64,000 nucleotides of DNA from Bacteroidales bacterium (GTDB lineage Bacteria; Bacteroidota; Bacteroidia; Bacteroidales; UBA10428), in contig JAFGEO010000045.1 of assembly GCA_016931575.1 (NCBI GenBank), positions 1 to 64,000 on the forward strand. Direction: 5' to 3'. The notes below the pieces were generated by a model that was not told the DNA's origin, did no database searches, and saw only the letters and a list, made by a program, of their open reading frames with translations. The position numbers were made by a program, and so were the translations under genes. This document shows positions 43,843 through 52,242 of this stretch, one piece after another; positions within the stretch are counted from its first letter, which is position 1; the number at the start of each line of letters is the position of its first letter.

Positions 43843-43850
43843 TAACTTTG
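43843..43850 (+). promoter_or_regulatory. -7 promoter element for the LacI regulator gene
   Basis: TAACTTTG, an exact TAnnTTTG match, 16 bases before the ATG at 43867. The operator covers the region just upstream, consistent with autorepression. Confidence 0.6.
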
Positions 43851-43866
43851 CCAAAAAGGCTATTAT

Positions 43867-44898
43867 ATGATCAGGAAACCGGCAACCATACACGACATTG
43901 CAAATCACCTGAACATTTCGCCCTCAACCGTTTCGAGGGCGCTGTCTGACCATCCGCGAATCAGTGCCGCAACAAAAAAGCTGGTAGTTGAAACCGCCCG
44001 CGTACTCAATTACAATCCAAACCGGCTGGCTTCAAACCTGCGAAAGGGAGCGGGCAGTACGATCGGGGTAGTGCTTCCCCTGATCAACCGGCACTTCTTC
44101 GCCAATATCATCTCAGGTATTGAGAAAGTCACTGCAAATCGAGGGTTTTCAGTCATTATTTGCCAATCGAGTGAAAAGCTGGAAAACGAGATTGAGAGTC
44201 TGCATACCCTCCTGCGTAACCGGGTAGCAGGCATCCTGATCTCACTATCCTCAGAAAGCAGGGACAACTCCCACCTGAAGGCACTCAAAAACAGCAATGT
44301 TCCCATTGTGCTGTTTGACCGGAGTATTGAGGATCCGGAATTTGACAAAGTAATTATCAATGACTTCAGAGGTGCCTACCTGGCTACCAGCCACATGATC
44401 GATCAGGGATACACCAACATCCTTCATTTCAGCGGCCCACTCCAGATATCAACCTATCGCAGGCGCTTCGAAGGTTACAGGCAGGCATTACTGGATCGCG
44501 GTATTCCCTTTGATCCCAAAAAAGTCTATGAGAATGTCATTAATCGTGAAAAAGCCGAATTGCTGACTGAAGAGTTGATTCGATCCGGACTGCCCATGGA
44601 TGCAATCTTTTCCGCCAGTGACATGTCAGCCCTTGGGGCGCTGATCCGCCTAAAAGCCCATCATATCAAGGTGCCTGAGGAGATAGGCGTTGCTGGTTAT
44701 GTTAATGAACCTTTTGCCGCATTTATCGATCCTTCATTAACCTCTATTGAGCAGTTTGGGGAAAAAATTGGCATCAGGGCTGCTGAAACACTGCTAAAGA
44801 AAATCGACGGAAGTGCAAATCCTGAAGATACCCAGCTGATTGAACCCGAACTGATTGTGCGCAAATCTACTGACAGAATTATACAGCAACAACGGTAG
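43867..44898 (+). CDS. LacI-family transcription regulator of uronate genes
   Basis: 343 residues. N-terminal helix-turn-helix (ATIHDIANHLNISPSTVSRALSDHPRIS) and hinge (YNPNRLASNLRKG), followed by a periplasmic-binding-protein-like sensor domain (GSTIGVVLPLINRHFFANIISGIE ... FSASDMSALGALIRL ... SLTSIEQFGEKIGIRAAETLL). Read divergently from eda. By position and by the shared palindrome it probably represses the eda-SDR-uxuA unit and itself; the effector is likely a hexuronate pathway intermediate, but this is an inference. Confidence 0.95.
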   Translation: MIRKPATIHDIANHLNISPSTVSRALSDHPRISAATKKLVVETARVLNYNPNRLASNLRKGAGSTIGVVLPLINRHFFANIISGIEKVTANRGFSVIICQSSEKLENEIESLHTLLRNRVAGILISLSSESRDNSHLKALKNSNVPIVLFDRSIEDPEFDKVIINDFRGAYLATSHMIDQGYTNILHFSGPLQISTYRRRFEGYRQALLDRGIPFDPKKVYENVINREKAELLTEELIRSGLPMDAIFSASDMSALGALIRLKAHHIKVPEEIGVAGYVNEPFAAFIDPSLTSIEQFGEKIGIRAAETLLKKIDGSANPEDTQLIEPELIVRKSTDRIIQQQR

Positions 44899-45040
44899 GG
44901 GATCTTTATTCCTTAAGTCCATAACCGCCAGTATCCGTCACACCCTAATCAATTCTTCACTATTTTTTTTCAATGGATCCAAAAAAACAGGATCAATATT
45001 TAAAAAAAAGTCGTTTATTTTATACGATAATATTGTAACT

Positions 45041-45048
45041 TAATTTTG
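45041..45048 (+). promoter_or_regulatory. -7 promoter element for two small genes
   Basis: TAATTTTG, an exact TAnnTTTG match, 19 bases before the ATG at 45068. It supports the small basic gene being transcribed. Confidence 0.55.
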
Positions 45049-45067
45049 ATTTTTAACAAAAGTAATC

Positions 45068-45193
45068 ATGTCACGCACTTTTAAGAAAAAGCCTAATAAT
45101 GAGAGGCATAAGAAATCAAAACAGGAAGGTTTTAAGAAACAATCATTAAAACGTCCAATGGATTATAGCAGAAACGAGGATGAAAATGATTAG
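45068..45193 (+). CDS. Very small basic protein of unknown function
   Basis: 41 residues, MSRTFKKKPNNERHKKSKQE then GFKKQSLKRPMDYSRNEDEND. A third of the residues are Lys or Arg, in a protein with an acidic tail, suggesting nucleic acid or ribosome association. The ATG lies 19 bases after a perfect -7 box and the frame ends 26 bases before the next small gene. It is too short for automatic gene callers in many settings. I recognise no family. Confidence 0.55.
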   Translation: MSRTFKKKPNNERHKKSKQEGFKKQSLKRPMDYSRNEDEND

Positions 45194-45219
45194 TCTTAAA
45201 TGTCTAAATCTATGAAGCC

Positions 45220-45408
45220 ATGGCAACCAGGAAAACTACAAATGCAAAAAGCAAACCAACACCAACAGCTACTAAAAAAAGGAAGATCAGTGCAGAGGAC
45301 ATTCGCCTCCGTGCGGTAGAGATATATAAGGAACGATTGAAAAACGGCCATTCCGGGGATGAACTTTCCGACTGGCTATCAGCAGAGAAAGAGTTATCGA
45401 AAAGCTGA
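45220..45408 (+). CDS. Small DUF2934-like protein
   Basis: 62 residues. A Lys/Thr-rich N terminus (MATRKTTNAKSKPTPTATKK) precedes a compact helical domain, RLRAVEIYKERLKNGHSGDE then LSDWLSAEKEL, that matches the DUF2934 pattern (IRxRAYEIYxxR ... DWLxAExEL). The function of DUF2934 is unknown. It probably shares the transcript of the 41-residue gene upstream. A large hairpin follows at 45438-45474. Confidence 0.78.
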   Translation: MATRKTTNAKSKPTPTATKKRKISAEDIRLRAVEIYKERLKNGHSGDELSDWLSAEKELSKS

Positions 45409-45775
45409 TATAAAACAGAACTTACCGATTAACACCCAATCACTGCAAATCTGCGGATTTTCGGTGCAGTGATTTGTATGCCTGGTTCAAATCCTATCCG
45501 AATACTTTATTCTGAGTAAGATCGGATTCTATGATCTTTTTGGGCAGGTAGCTGTGGGTGATCAGGTAATCAGGAAGGCAGGTGATCAGGTAGAAAGTTT
45601 GTCAGGCAGGTGGTTAGTCAATCCTCAACAATTAACCCTTAACACCTGAATTATATAGCGTATCATGTTGAACTCCGTCAACGAATAACTGCACTGGCAC
45701 CGAAGCTACAGCACAGGAGCATGATGCGCTGGAAGGACCGGTTTCAGGCAGTCAGATGATAATCCGGTCAGAATC
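45409..45775. other. Gene-poor interval between the DUF2934 gene and hom
   Basis: 367 bases. Contents seen: a hairpin at 45438-45474, and two copies of GGTGATCAGGTA (45557-45568 and 45581-45592) inside a GT/CAGG-rich stretch. No open frame or promoter of note. Confidence 0.5.
45438..45474. terminator. Hairpin after the DUF2934 gene
   Basis: A perfect 10-bp outer stem (45438-45447 with 45465-45474) encloses a 4-bp inner stem (AATC with GATT). No T tract follows on the plus strand, so a terminator role is only likely by position. Confidence 0.5.
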
Positions 45776-47101
45776 TTAATATAATATTGGGATCACTTTA
45801 GGCTCCGACAACAGGACACTTGGATTTTTCTCCTTTACTTCCAGTATGGCATCCTCAACCTGTCTGAGGGTACAGGGCATGGTAACAATACTGAATATCG
45901 CGCGGTCCTTTTCATGGCGGTTATGGCTCACGGTGTCAATGTTAATCTTCTGTTTGCCTATGCAGGTAGTTGTAAGACCTGTAATCCCCGGGATGTCTTC
46001 AGTCTCAAAGGTGATGATATACGGAAATTTGAAATGCCGTGCATCTGTAAATTGAAGTTTGGCCACTTTTTCCTTTTCCTCATGAAGGGCCCTATCTGCA
46101 TAGCGGGCAGCGAAAACAATATCAGCAACAATGGAACTTGCTGTTTCCAGTGAACCTGCGCCGGCCCCAATCAGGATATGCCTGCCTGAATATTTATTAA
46201 GGAAACGCACCGCATTGGTCGCTCCACTTACTTCAGCAAGGAAATTGGAGTTCTTAACCATCATCGGACAAACGGTAGCATAAATCTTTCCATCCAACTT
46301 CTGGGCAAAACAAATCAGTTTGATTTTCGCATTAATTTCGCTGGCGAATTCAATATCTTCTTTTTTGATGTTCTGAATCCCCATGCGGGCAAGTTCTTCC
46401 ATGGTGATATTCACACCAAAGGCCAGTCTGATCAATAGAATTAATTTGTGGGCTGCATCTCCCCCATCAATATCAAGTGTCGGATCAGCTTCCGCATAAC
46501 CGTTCTCCTGTGCCAGTTTAAGCGCTTCGTGGAAGTCCATTCCTTCATGCTGCATCATGGTAAGGATGTAGTTGCTTGTTCCGTTAAGGATTCCTGAGAT
46601 CGATTCAATCTGATCGCCGGTAAAACTCTCCTTAATGGTTTTAATCACCGGGATCGCGCCACAAACAGCTGCCTCATATCCCAGGCTGACTTTATTAATT
46701 TTAGCAGCTTCAAAAATTGACACCCCGCGTTCTGCAAGCAGGGCTTTATTAGCGGTAACCAGATGTTTTCCGGCGTGGCAGACACTAATGGCCAGGTTTT
46801 CGACAAAATCATTACTTCCCCCAATGGTTTCAACAACCAGGTCAATATTTTTATCCTGCAGGATTTCCTCTATATACCTGTTAGCTTCTTCCTTGCTCAG
46901 GTCCTTACCACCCCCGCAAAATATATGAGCGGGAATTTCAAAACGCTCCACTGCTTCCGAAGCTGATAACTCCACAATCTTACTCAAATGTATACGCCGT
47001 GTAGATGAACCTGAAAGCTGTTCACTCATCTCCAGCATAATTTTAGCCACTCCGCCGCCAACAGTTCCACAACCGAGTATTGCTACATTGAAATCTTTCA
47101 T
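45776..47101 (-). CDS. hom: Homoserine dehydrogenase
   Basis: 441 residues. Reduces aspartate semialdehyde to homoserine with NAD(P)H, on the way to threonine and methionine. Visible: VAILGCGTVGGGVAKIM (Rossmann motif), VTANKALLAERG, GYEAAVCGAIPVI, GILNGTSNYILTMM, YAEADPTLDIDGGDAAHKL with catalytic Asp/Lys, and a C-terminal ACT domain (TFETEDIPGITGLTTTC), so feedback by threonine is possible. This is the stand-alone form; no fused aspartate kinase. No other threonine genes are adjacent. The upstream 334 bases separate it from the divergent kinase. Confidence 0.96.
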   Translation of the reverse strand: MKDFNVAILGCGTVGGGVAKIMLEMSEQLSGSSTRRIHLSKIVELSASEAVERFEIPAHIFCGGGKDLSKEEANRYIEEILQDKNIDLVVETIGGSNDFVENLAISVCHAGKHLVTANKALLAERGVSIFEAAKINKVSLGYEAAVCGAIPVIKTIKESFTGDQIESISGILNGTSNYILTMMQHEGMDFHEALKLAQENGYAEADPTLDIDGGDAAHKLILLIRLAFGVNITMEELARMGIQNIKKEDIEFASEINAKIKLICFAQKLDGKIYATVCPMMVKNSNFLAEVSGATNAVRFLNKYSGRHILIGAGAGSLETASSIVADIVFAARYADRALHEEKEKVAKLQFTDARHFKFPYIITFETEDIPGITGLTTTCIGKQKINIDTVSHNRHEKDRAIFSIVTMPCTLRQVEDAILEVKEKNPSVLLSEPKVIPILY

Positions 47102-47435
47102 AATTACTGAAACTTAATCGAATGAGCTGCGAAAATACAGCAAAAAATAGTATATGTCGCACTGATCTGGGAAGAAATCCTTTAAAACGAGGTGTTTTTA
47201 GGAGATGCTTTCCCCTGAAAAACGTATTGTGCGCCGGACCTCATACCATAGGAATGCGTGCAGATGACATGCAAACCAACAAGACTGATGGTTGATTCTT
47301 CACAGACCATGTTTCCTAAACCACTGTCTACCCTAAATAGTTGCTTTGGAATTGCCAGAGCTTTTATTTCCCGAACTACTGATTTGATTAGCACTTTTAC
47401 AGATATTTCATTACATTTAAAGAAAGAATGAATGA
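47102..47435. other. Divergent intergenic region between hom and the propeller kinase
   Basis: 334 bases. A TATTTTCG box (one mismatch to TAnnTTTG) lies near the hom start on the minus strand. A 91-codon minus frame (47182-47457) overlaps the kinase start and has no coding features. No operator palindrome or RNA structure was recognised. Confidence 0.4.
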
Positions 47436-50400
47436 ATGAGGAAGGATCGATATACAACGCTAATTCTATTGTTACTCCTCCTTATTATCACGCCTGGATA
47501 TTCCCAGTCAGGCCATGTGCAAATAAGATCAGTCTCCTTTGAAGACGGGCTCTCCAATACAAATATTCAGTGCATTGTACAGGACAGTACAGGATTCATG
47601 TGGTTTGGATCATCCGATGGACTTAACCGGTATGATGGTTACGAAATTAAGACCTACTACCGTAAAGAAGGGGATAAAAACAGCCTTCTGTCCAGTAATA
47701 TCCGATCTCTTTTCGTCGATAAGGAAGGGCAGCTCTGGATAGGAACCTCAAAAGGCCTCTGCCGGTATGATCCTGCCCAAGATCATTTCATAGCAGTTCT
47801 GGCAGAAAATAACACCTCCCTGGGGGAATATGATATTGTAAATATCATGAATGACAACGATGGCTATTTATGGCTCTCCAGCTACAGGGTGGGACTTATC
47901 CGATACAAGCCCAGGGATGGTTCACTGACCCGGTACCGGCACGATCATCTGGATCCGACCAGTATAAGCAGCGATGTGGTTTACAGCAGCTTTCAGGACA
48001 GCCGGGGCAATATATGGGCTACCACTCACGATGGCGGGGTAAATCTGTACCATCCGGATAAGGGAAACTTTACACGCTACATGCACAACCCGGACGATCC
48101 CGAAAGCATCCTCGGTAATAATGTGCATGTTATGGCTGAAAGTCCTGACGGGAATTTATGGTTTGCCTGTAATTATGCCGGGCTCTCCACCCTCGCCATG
48201 GATAAAATCCCTGAGGGAAAATTTACAAACCTTACCCATACCGGTAATCCTGCCGGACTGATTAATAACAATACAAGGATCATTTGCGCAGCCAAAAAAG
48301 GAGGTTTATGGATAGGTACTGAGCTTGGCCAGCTGGAATATTACCAGGGGGGAACTTTTAATCACTATCAGATTAAAACCGACAATTCCCCGGGGATAGG
48401 TCTTTTTAATGCACTTTATGTTGACCGGGAAAACAATCTGTGGGTAGGAAGCAGTTATGCAGGAGTCTTCCTGGTCCACCACACATCCCGGGCTTTTAAG
48501 TCATTTGATACGAAGAATGGCCTTTCAAACAATGAGGTTTGGGAATTTGCCGAAGATCAGCAAGGCCTTATCTGGATTGCTACCGATGGCGGCGGACTTA
48601 ACTGTTTTAATCCTGAAAAAGAAAGGTTTACCATTTTTAATTCCCAGAATACAAATTTGGTCAATGATCATGTGCTCACCGTATTTGTCGACTCGGAAAA
48701 CCAGGTCTGGACAGGTTGCTGGGGCGGAGGGCTAAGCCTTTTTGACAGATCTACTGATCGTTTTCAGAACTTTAATGCAACAAATTCACAACTTTCAAGC
48801 AATAATGTTTTCGACATCACGGAAGATCAGGATGGGAATCTTTGGATTGCCACACAAAACGGATTAAACAAGTACTTAAAAAAGACAGGGGAATTCAGGG
48901 TATACACCAAGGATAACAGCGGCCTTCCTTTTAACCAGATTGAAGTCGTTGAAACCGACCTGCAAGGAAATATTCTGATCGGAAATGTAAATGGCCTGAT
49001 TATTTACAGCCCTTTCACTTCAGAGTGGAAAAGTTTTCACAGGCAAACCGGCAATGCATTTTCCCTTTCTAACGATTTTGTGACTTCGATCCTGGCAGAA
49101 GATTCATCAACACTTTGGGTTGCAACACACTTTGGGCTGAACAAACTGGACCGTCAAACCGGAAGGTTTAACAGGTTCTTTATGAAAGACGGGCTGCCCA
49201 GCGACATTATTTATGGCCTGGAAAAGGATGAGAATGGCGATTTCTGGATAAGCACCAACCGGGGACTGGTCCGCATGGATCCCTGGGCAAATGCTATTAA
49301 AACATTCGGTCCCTCTGATGGCCTTCAGGATTATATCTTCCTGAAAAAAAGCCACCTGCGCGCAAAGAATGGCCTCTTGTATTTCGGGGGAATCAACGGA
49401 TTCAATGTTGTCGATCCGACACAGGTCAGACACGAAACATTCAGTGCTCCCGTTATTTTTACTCAGTTAATGGTCAACCATAAACCGGTTTCTCCAAATG
49501 ATGAAACCGGAATTCTCCTCCAAACCCTCAACCAGACCGATCACATTACCCTAACCCACCGATATCAGAATTTCACCATCCAATTTTCTGCTCTGGAATA
49601 TACAAAAACCGATGCAGTGCAATATGCATACAAACTTGAAGGGTATGACAAGGAGTGGAATTATAACGGGAAACTACGATCAGCGACTTATACCAATCTG
49701 AATGAGGGAGACTACACGCTATTGGTAAAAAGCTTTGCGGATAGTCCGGGCGAAAATGGAAACACAATCTCCCTCAGGATAACCGTTCTCCCGCCCTGGT
49801 GGAAAACAATTCTTTTCAGGGTTCTGATCATTATTTTCCTTATCCTGTTGCTGGTTACCATCTACTTCCTGCGGGTCCGGAAATTCAGGATCCAAAAGCA
49901 GGCGCTGGAGAAAGAGGTCGGACTGCGAACCAATGAACTCCGCATCTCCAATGAAAAACTTCAGATAGAACAGGAAAAATTATGGCAGACAAACAGCATG
50001 CTGGAAGAAACTCAACATGAAATCCTGACCCAGAAAGAGGAACTTGAAAACCACAGGAACCACCTGGAAAGCCTCATCACAGAAAGAACCGCTGAGCTAC
50101 TGGCGGCCAAGGAAAAAGCCGAAGAATCTGACCGGTTAAAAACTGCATTTCTGGCAAATCTTTCGCATGAGATCCGTACCCCGCTGAATGCTATCACCGG
50201 CTTTTCTTCCCTGCTTGCCACGACTGAACTGACCAGAGAGGAAAAAAAGAAATTCATTGAAATGATCATCAGCAACTCTGATTCATTGACCTTACTGATA
50301 AATGATATCATTGATATCTCACTTATTGAATCAAAACAGCTTAAACTAAACAATGAACCCTTTGATGTCAATCTAATTATTGAAGAACTCCTGGATCACT

Positions 50401-51236
50401 ACAGTTCTTTAAATACGAAAGAAATTCAATTCCTCTTCGAGAAAAAAAGTAAGGAGCGTGAAATGATTATTATGGGCGATCATGCCCGGTTTAAACAGAC
50501 CCTGAACAACCTGATAGGAAATGCCTGCAAGTATACAGACAAGGGTAGTATCCGTATAGGTTATGAATCAAATGAAAAAGAAATTCGCTTTTATGTCTCC
50601 GATACGGGAATCGGCATACAACCTTCCGATCAGCAATCGATTTTCAGTCGTTTTCACAAGCTGGATACATCACAGGAAAAAATCTATCGCGGGGTGGGTA
50701 TCGGCTTGACGATCTGCAGCCACCTGATAGAATTAATGAAGGGCAAGATCTGGGTTGAATCAGTTCCCGGTGAAGGTTCTACATTCATTTTCACTCTGCC
50801 AACTCCCCTGAATAAACCGGTACAAGTACCTGATAGTGACAGGAGCAGCAATTCCCCGGATCTGAGCAGCTACACCATTCTTGTTGCTGAAGACGACTCC
50901 ACCAATTACATTCTTATAGAGAAATTCCTTAAGGACACCCGCGCCAGGGTGATTTGGGCAAAAAATGGTCAGGAAGCGGTTGAAGAAGTGAAAAACTTCA
51001 GGGACAGGGATAGGTTAATCATACTGATGGATATTAAAATGCCCGTGATGAATGGATTTGAAGCATTACGACAGATCCGTAACAAGTTCAAGACAATTCC
51101 AATAGTTGCGGTTACAGCTTATGCCCAGGAGAAAGACCGCCTCGAGATATTAAAAAACAATTTCGATGGATATGTTACAAAACCCATCATGCGTAAAATA
51201 CTCCTGGAAACCATTCGAAAGGCGATCGAAAAATAA
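47436..51236 (+). CDS. Propeller-type hybrid two-component sensor without DNA-binding domain
   Basis: 1266 residues. Signal peptide (LILLLLLLIITPGYSQ), then about 14 two-component-regulator-propeller repeats (WFGSSDGLNRYDG, LWIGTSKGLCRYD and similar) forming two seven-bladed propellers, a Y_Y_Y domain (about 705-785), one membrane span (FRVLIIIFLILLLVTIYFL), a coiled coil, HisKA with His911 in [10 protein letters not shown], HATPase (IGNACKYTD, DTGIGI) and a receiver with Asp1199 in ILMDIKMP. Classic HTCS proteins of Bacteroidota carry an AraC domain after the receiver and sense polysaccharide fragments; here the protein stops after the receiver, so the output must go through another protein or be lost. 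No glycan locus is next to it. Confidence 0.94.
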   Translation: MRKDRYTTLILLLLLLIITPGYSQSGHVQIRSVSFEDGLSNTNIQCIVQDSTGFMWFGSSDGLNRYDGYEIKTYYRKEGDKNSLLSSNIRSLFVDKEGQLWIGTSKGLCRYDPAQDHFIAVLAENNTSLGEYDIVNIMNDNDGYLWLSSYRVGLIRYKPRDGSLTRYRHDHLDPTSISSDVVYSSFQDSRGNIWATTHDGGVNLYHPDKGNFTRYMHNPDDPESILGNNVHVMAESPDGNLWFACNYAGLSTLAMDKIPEGKFTNLTHTGNPAGLINNNTRIICAAKKGGLWIGTELGQLEYYQGGTFNHYQIKTDNSPGIGLFNALYVDRENNLWVGSSYAGVFLVHHTSRAFKSFDTKNGLSNNEVWEFAEDQQGLIWIATDGGGLNCFNPEKERFTIFNSQNTNLVNDHVLTVFVDSENQVWTGCWGGGLSLFDRSTDRFQNFNATNSQLSSNNVFDITEDQDGNLWIATQNGLNKYLKKTGEFRVYTKDNSGLPFNQIEVVETDLQGNILIGNVNGLIIYSPFTSEWKSFHRQTGNAFSLSNDFVTSILAEDSSTLWVATHFGLNKLDRQTGRFNRFFMKDGLPSDIIYGLEKDENGDFWISTNRGLVRMDPWANAIKTFGPSDGLQDYIFLKKSHLRAKNGLLYFGGINGFNVVDPTQVRHETFSAPVIFTQLMVNHKPVSPNDETGILLQTLNQTDHITLTHRYQNFTIQFSALEYTKTDAVQYAYKLEGYDKEWNYNGKLRSATYTNLNEGDYTLLVKSFADSPGENGNTISLRITVLPPWWKTILFRVLIIIFLILLLVTIYFLRVRKFRIQKQALEKEVGLRTNELRISNEKLQIEQEKLWQTNSMLEETQHEILTQKEELENHRNHLESLITERTAELLAAKEKAEESDRLKTAFLANLSHEIRTPLNAITGFSSLLATTELTREEKKKFIEMIISNSDSLTLLINDIIDISLIESKQLKLNNEPFDVNLIIEELLDHYSSLNTKEIQFLFEKKSKEREMIIMGDHARFKQTLNNLIGNACKYTDKGSIRIGYESNEKEIRFYVSDTGIGIQPSDQQSIFSRFHKLDTSQEKIYRGVGIGLTICSHLIELMKGKIWVESVPGEGSTFIFTLPTPLNKPVQVPDSDRSSNSPDLSSYTILVAEDDSTNYILIEKFLKDTRARVIWAKNGQEAVEEVKNFRDRDRLIILMDIKMPVMNGFEALRQIRNKFKTIPIVAVTAYAQEKDRLEILKNNFDGYVTKPIMRKILLETIRKAIEK

Positions 51237-51252
51237 GTTCCGAAAAAAGGTA

Positions 51253-52230
51253 TTATACCGGAATGTAAGGTTCAAAGACCAACCTTCCAAATCCCTGTCC
51301 AAAATAATCTTCAGAAAGCGAACGGGTGCTCATCCAAACGGCATTACCCCTGAAAACCGTTGGCAGCATGCGCTTGTCTGAACGGAAAGTGAATTCGTAC
51401 TTCCTGCATTGAAATTTACAGGGTTCGCTGGTTGGATGAGAATCTTTTCCAGGCTGTGTATGCGCGGCGATCGCACAGCTGCGACTGCTGGTAATATAGG
51501 TCCATGGCCAATATAAATCAACCGGGAACCCCCATTTTTTGAGGGTCTTTGCATCCACAGTCTGGCTCAGGGTGTCAACACTGATTCGTTCCACCCCTTT
51601 TTCTTTGAGAAAGTCCTGATAAACCGGCAGCTCAAAGGAAGAAGCCTTAATTGCTTCTTTCTGGTTTTCTTCCACACGTTTCAGGTTCTTAATCTCAATA
51701 TTTGAGATATCAAAGCCTGACATGGAAAATCGTGGATCCCTCTTCATCTTATTCAACAGTCTGCCTATAATAGGGGTCAGGTTGCTGAATTCCGTATCCA
51801 GTAAATGCAATACGCCATAATCGTTCACAACCACTTCAGCGTCCTTTACTTCCTGATTCAGGTAGTCAAGATGTTTGCGAAGCCGTTCCATCCCCTTTGG
51901 TCCCACGTAAGGGGTTACAAAGGTAAACTGGTATTCATTCCTTTTGCAGAATTCAACGGCTTCCTGCAAATGCTTTGTGGAAGGAATGAGGTTTTCACAG
52001 GTCTCCTGCCCGAAATAAATCCCTTCGATATAATCCTCAAAGTTGACCCCGTAATGGGTATCCATGAATTTCTTCAGGGCAACAAGGGATGTCTGATTGA
52101 CTTGAAGGTTGTTATCCATCAGCTCAAAGAATTCTGGTGCAGGTTTGGCAATGATCGTCAGTGTTTCTTTCAGGTTCAGGAGGTGTTCAATCCTGCTGAG
52201 GTATATATGTAAATCGAACTTATTCTTCAT
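51253..52230 (-). CDS. UbiV-like U32-family protein
   Basis: 325 residues. The cysteine layout follows UbiV, the 4Fe-4S member of the UbiU/UbiV pair: an early Cys in GIYFGQETC (compare IYLGEAVC in E. coli UbiV), and then SCAIAAHTQ...SEPCKFQC, with VVNDYGVLHLL in between. UbiU/UbiV perform oxygen-independent hydroxylation of ubiquinone with prephenate as likely oxygen source. Bacteroidota normally make menaquinone and no ubi genes are in the window, so the substrate must be something else. The protein is longer than UbiV, with extra C-terminal and middle parts. It follows its partner by 12 bases. Confidence 0.75.
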   Translation of the reverse strand: MKNKFDLHIYLSRIEHLLNLKETLTIIAKPAPEFFELMDNNLQVNQTSLVALKKFMDTHYGVNFEDYIEGIYFGQETCENLIPSTKHLQEAVEFCKRNEYQFTFVTPYVGPKGMERLRKHLDYLNQEVKDAEVVVNDYGVLHLLDTEFSNLTPIIGRLLNKMKRDPRFSMSGFDISNIEIKNLKRVEENQKEAIKASSFELPVYQDFLKEKGVERISVDTLSQTVDAKTLKKWGFPVDLYWPWTYITSSRSCAIAAHTQPGKDSHPTSEPCKFQCRKYEFTFRSDKRMLPTVFRGNAVWMSTRSLSEDYFGQGFGRLVFEPYIPV

Positions 52231-52242
52231 AATATCGGGTAC

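Noticed and set aside
45557-45592. GGTGATCAGGTA repeats as a possible CRISPR or operator array
   Set aside because: Only two 12-base copies, 24 bases apart, with no spacer structure and no cas genes or gene start nearby.
47182-47457. 91-codon minus-strand frame between hom and the propeller kinase
   Set aside because: It overlaps the start of the kinase, has no promoter box, no hydrophobic pattern and no family resemblance; more likely the regulatory region.
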